NCBI GenBank assembly: GCA_947097535.1
Contig: CAMURM010000073.1
Coordinates: 1-7,159, forward strand
Length of the DNA stretch: 7,159 bases
Direction of reading: 5' to 3'
Source of the DNA: an uncultured Selenomonas sp.
GTDB lineage: Bacteria > Bacillota > Negativicutes > Selenomonadales > Selenomonadaceae
The notes below the pieces were generated by a model, which made no database searches, was not told where the DNA came from, and saw nothing but the letters and a program-made list of their open reading frames with translations. Shown here in pieces: positions 4,609-7,159 of the stretch. Within the stretch, counting starts at the first letter, position 1, and each line of letters opens with the position of its first letter. Position numbers and translations under genes: made by a program.

Positions 4609-7159
4609 TCCGTATGGCTGCCCAAAGCGTGCAGAAGTCCGCCGAAAAGCCCTGCATTTTCCTTAATTTTTTCTTCGCTGCCGAAGACACAGAGGATATT
4701 TTCCTTCATGCAGGCGTCGACGACCTTCGCGAGGGCGCGAATGTCCGCCTGCCGCGTCGCAAGAATCTCATCGCGCGACTTCTGACGGTCGGCTTCCGTC
4801 ACATGGCGCAGGAAGCCATCCTGCGCGGCAAGTCCCTTGAGCTGCGGCGTGAGCGGCGCGTCGACCGTGCTGATCGTGCCGATGATGAACTTTACCATCT
4901 CGCGATCGGACACGTCGAACCCGCGCAGATAATCCGCCGTCTTGTCAAATACTTCGAGCGTTTCCCTGAGGTTCGGATCGCGGTACGAACCGAAGAACAG
5001 GAAACCGATGCGATTGAACTGTGTGAACGCTCCATAGGCGCCGCCCTGCACGCGGATCTTCGTCCAGAAGTAGTCGTAGCGCAGGATCGTCTCCAGAACG
5101 CTCATGCTGCCCGTATAGGAGAAGCCGAGACGCAGGAAGTTCGCCGCCTTGCCCACATACTGCACGCGGCTCGACGACAGAATCCCCTCGTTCTTCGCAC
5201 GCACGTCGAAATGGTACGCCTGCGGCTCTGCCTTCGCCTGCGGCAGACGGCGGCAGAACTCTGCGGCTTCCTCGGCGAACGAGGCGTATTCCGCCTCAGA
5301 AAGCGTCACGCCGATGGTCAGACCGCCCTTTGTAAAGACGAGCGGCAGAAGGCTCGCAAGCGTCTCGGAGAGCTCTTCGAAGCGCTCTTCGAAGTGGTCA
5401 GTGAGGTCAGCGAGGAAACCGTAGTAGGACAGCATTGCCTGCTCGTTGTACGCGCCTGCCGGCGACAGATAGGAGGCGATGCGCACCGCCATGCTGCGCT
5501 GCGAGGCGCTCATGACGCGCGCCTCCAGGATGGCGCGGCACTGCCCGCAAAGTTCCTCAAGGCGATTCTTGTCGGTGAACTTGCTCTCGGTCAGGACTTC
5601 TGCCAGAAGCGAGAAAAGTTCGGGCAGATTACGCCCGAAGGCGCGCGCACGCACGCGGAACATCGGCATGCACGAATCCGGCTCGCCGTTTCGGACGGCA
5701 GCGGAATTTTCGTACGATATGCCGCCCGTATGGAGGTTGGCGAGGTTGGAAAGCTCGGCGTAGATGTGGCTTTCCGTATCTACCGCGTCCAAAAGCTCGG
5801 TGAGCAGAAAGAGATGCGGGATATGTTCCTGCGGTACGCTCTGCGCGTCGAAGTAGAGGTTGATATAGGCGATGCCGTTCGTGAAGAGGTCGCTGAAGAG
5901 CACCTTGCAGCCCTCGATCTCGCGCTCTTCGAGCGGCAGTTTCTCGACTTCCCTGCGGATGTCCTTGAGCTCAAGCAGCGGGATCGTCGCCAGCGCTTCT
6001 GCCGTCTCGGGGCTTTCCTGGCGCTCCTTGAGGCGGCGGTTCATCTCGATGATGCGCTCGATCGCCTCGGGCGTGAGCGCCGCCTTTTTCTTTTCCAACT
6101 CCTCGGCAAGCGCTGCGTCGCGCTCAGAGGCGAGCGTCTTGCTCGGCTTGAGAACGACGAGCGAGCGGTGCCTGTTCTTGAGGAAGTACTTTTCCAGCAC
6201 CTCTTCGAAGTAGCGCCCCTTGAGCCCCTCGCGCATCTTCTTGAAAAGTTCCTCGTAGTAAAGGTAGAGCGCAGGGTCGGCGTCGTAAAGCCAGCTGTTC
6301 ATGATCTTGATGTTGTAGACGAGCCCCTTGGGGAAGGTGCCGAAGTCCGCCTCGCGCGCCTTGAACTCGATGCGGTTGAGCGAGGCTTCGAGCAGGGTCT
6401 TGTCGATGCCGCTCTTGACGAGGCTCTTGATCGCCTCCTCCGTCAGGCGGCAGAACTCGTCGGCGCGCTCCGCCTCCGAGCCTGTGACGATGACGCTCAT
6501 GTAGGGCTGGCGCAGCGCGTCCTCGAAGGAAGCACTGACGTCCTTGCCGAGCTTCGCGTCCATCAGCACCTTCTTCAGCGGCGCGGCTTCCGTCTGCCAG
6601 AGCGCGTGCTGCAAGATTTCGATCGCGAGCATTGCCTCGGCGTCGTCGGCTTCGCCCACGAGCCAGCTCAGCGCCAGGAAGGTCTTTTCCGACTCCTTCT
6701 CGCCTTCGCTGATGGAGTAGAGCCCCTCCTCGCGCGTCATCTCCGAAAAGGACGGCTGCAGGGCGATCTCGGAATGCGGCTCGATGCGATCGAACGCCGC
6801 GAGGTACTCGCGGTCGAGATAGGCGAGCTTTTCCTCGATGTCCATCGCGCCGTAGAGGTAGACGTAGCTGTTCGACGGATGATAGTAGCGGCTGTGAAAG
6901 GCACAGAAATCCTCATACGTCAGTGTCGGAATCGCATCGGGATCGCCGCCCGACTCGAAGCCGTACGTCGTCGCGGGATAAAGGGAGAGCATGATCTTGT
7001 TCTCAAGCACGTCATCGGGCGAGGACAGCGCGCCCTTCATCTCGTTGTAGACGACGCCACTGTAGCGAAGCGGCTCGGCAGCGCTCTCGATCTCGTAGTG
7101 CCAGCCCTCCTGCTGGAAGATTTCAGGCGTCTCCTTCATCGAAGGATAAAATACCGCGT
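4605..7159 (-). CDS. M16C zinc metallopeptidase (presequence protease / PreP-like), N-terminus outside window
   Basis: About 850 codons are visible; the reading frame is open to the window edge. Residues are numbered from the Met at 7139, which is internal: the codons before it read AVFYPS and join to MKETPEIFQQEGWHYE, the conserved PreP-type 'VF-P...F-QEGWH' segment. YNEMKG (31-36) contains Glu33, the likely third zinc ligand; the HxxEH zinc motif should lie just upstream, off the window. A charged hinge helix (about 339-375) and the ESPETAEALATIPLLELKDI segment (375-394) mark the M16C-associated domain, about residues 335-580. The C-terminal half contains RVQGGAYG (696-703), a conserved substrate-binding Arg/Tyr region. 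These enzymes are clam-shell peptidases that degrade oligopeptides; no membrane segment is visible. Full-length relatives are about 970 residues, so roughly 120 N-terminal residues are missing because of the window cut. The gene ends 91 bp before dapA. Confidence 0.93.
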   Translation of the reverse strand, partial: AVFYPSMKETPEIFQQEGWHYEIESAAEPLRYSGVVYNEMKGALSSPDDVLENKIMLSLYPATTYGFESGGDPDAIPTLTYEDFCAFHSRYYHPSNSYVYLYGAMDIEEKLAYLDREYLAAFDRIEPHSEIALQPSFSEMTREEGLYSISEGEKESEKTFLALSWLVGEADDAEAMLAIEILQHALWQTEAAPLKKVLMDAKLGKDVSASFEDALRQPYMSVIVTGSEAERADEFCRLTEEAIKSLVKSGIDKTLLEASLNRIEFKAREADFGTFPKGLVYNIKIMNSWLYDADPALYLYYEELFKKMREGLKGRYFEEVLEKYFLKNRHRSLVVLKPSKTLASERDAALAEELEKKKAALTPEAIERIIEMNRRLKERQESPETAEALATIPLLELKDIRREVEKLPLEEREIEGCKVLFSDLFTNGIAYINLYFDAQSVPQEHIPHLFLLTELLDAVDTESHIYAELSNLANLHTGGISYENSAAVRNGEPDSCMPMFRVRARAFGRNLPELFSLLAEVLTESKFTDKNRLEELCGQCRAILEARVMSASQRSMAVRIASYLSPAGAYNEQAMLSYYGFLADLTDHFEERFEELSETLASLLPLVFTKGGLTIGVTLSEAEYASFAEEAAEFCRRLPQAKAEPQAYHFDVRAKNEGILSSSRVQYVGKAANFLRLGFSYTGSMSVLETILRYDYFWTKIRVQGGAYGAFTQFNRIGFLFFGSYRDPNLRETLEVFDKTADYLRGFDVSDREMVKFIIGTISTVDAPLTPQLKGLAAQDGFLRHVTEADRQKSRDEILATRQADIRALAKVVDACMKENILCVFGSEEKIKENAGLFGGLLHALGSHTD

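Noticed and set aside
7137..7139. ATG as the true start of the M16 peptidase
   Set aside because: The frame stays open upstream and encodes AVFYPS, part of a conserved M16C segment, and the protein would lack its zinc-binding HxxEH motif; the gene is cut by the window, not truncated.

Overview
The window is ordinary chromosomal DNA, GC-rich by eye, with seven protein genes and one partial gene at its left edge. The gene set is biosynthetic and envelope-related: arginine synthesis, DHDPS, a monofunctional peptidoglycan glycosyltransferase and a PreP-like M16 peptidase. With Firmicutes-style AGGAGG ribosome-binding sites and an exported protein, it suggests a diderm Firmicute of the Negativicutes (Selenomonas-like). 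That placement is inference from protein character, not from a database match.

Layout. 1-1162 (minus): argC followed by the start of argJ, the head of an arginine operon that continues off the left edge. 1163-1357: a divergent control region with two tandem ARG-box-like palindromes over a good sigma-A-type promoter for argC. 1358-2382 (plus): a small DUF2442 gene and a monofunctional GT51 transglycosylase (mtgA-like), probably one operon. 2367-2783 (minus): a DUF454 (YbaN-like) membrane protein that overlaps mtgA tail to tail by 16 bp. 2784-3023: a strong bidirectional terminator hairpin, then a 160-bp palindromic repeat resembling a MITE, which ends one base from the stop codon of the next gene. 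3024-4513 (minus): dapA and an unrecognised exported protein, transcribed dapA first. 4514-4608: the dapA leader, with a promoter whose -35 box overlaps the stop codon of the upstream gene and a long hairpin at the predicted 5' end of the mRNA. 4605-7159 (minus): a large M16C metallopeptidase whose N-terminus lies outside the window.

How the parts relate. argC/argJ make ornithine precursors, and the tandem palindromes suggest repression by an ArgR/AhrC-type regulator bound with arginine. DapA makes the first committed intermediate of the lysine/diaminopimelate route and so feeds peptidoglycan, which MtgA polymerises. The exported protein shares dapA's transcription unit without an obvious metabolic link. 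The M16 peptidase probably clears peptides and has its own transcription unit upstream.

I found no CRISPR array, RNA gene, prophage, toxin-antitoxin pair or complete transposon, and no convincing new multi-gene system. The least explained items are the 160-bp palindromic repeat, the exported protein beside dapA, and the dapA leader hairpin.
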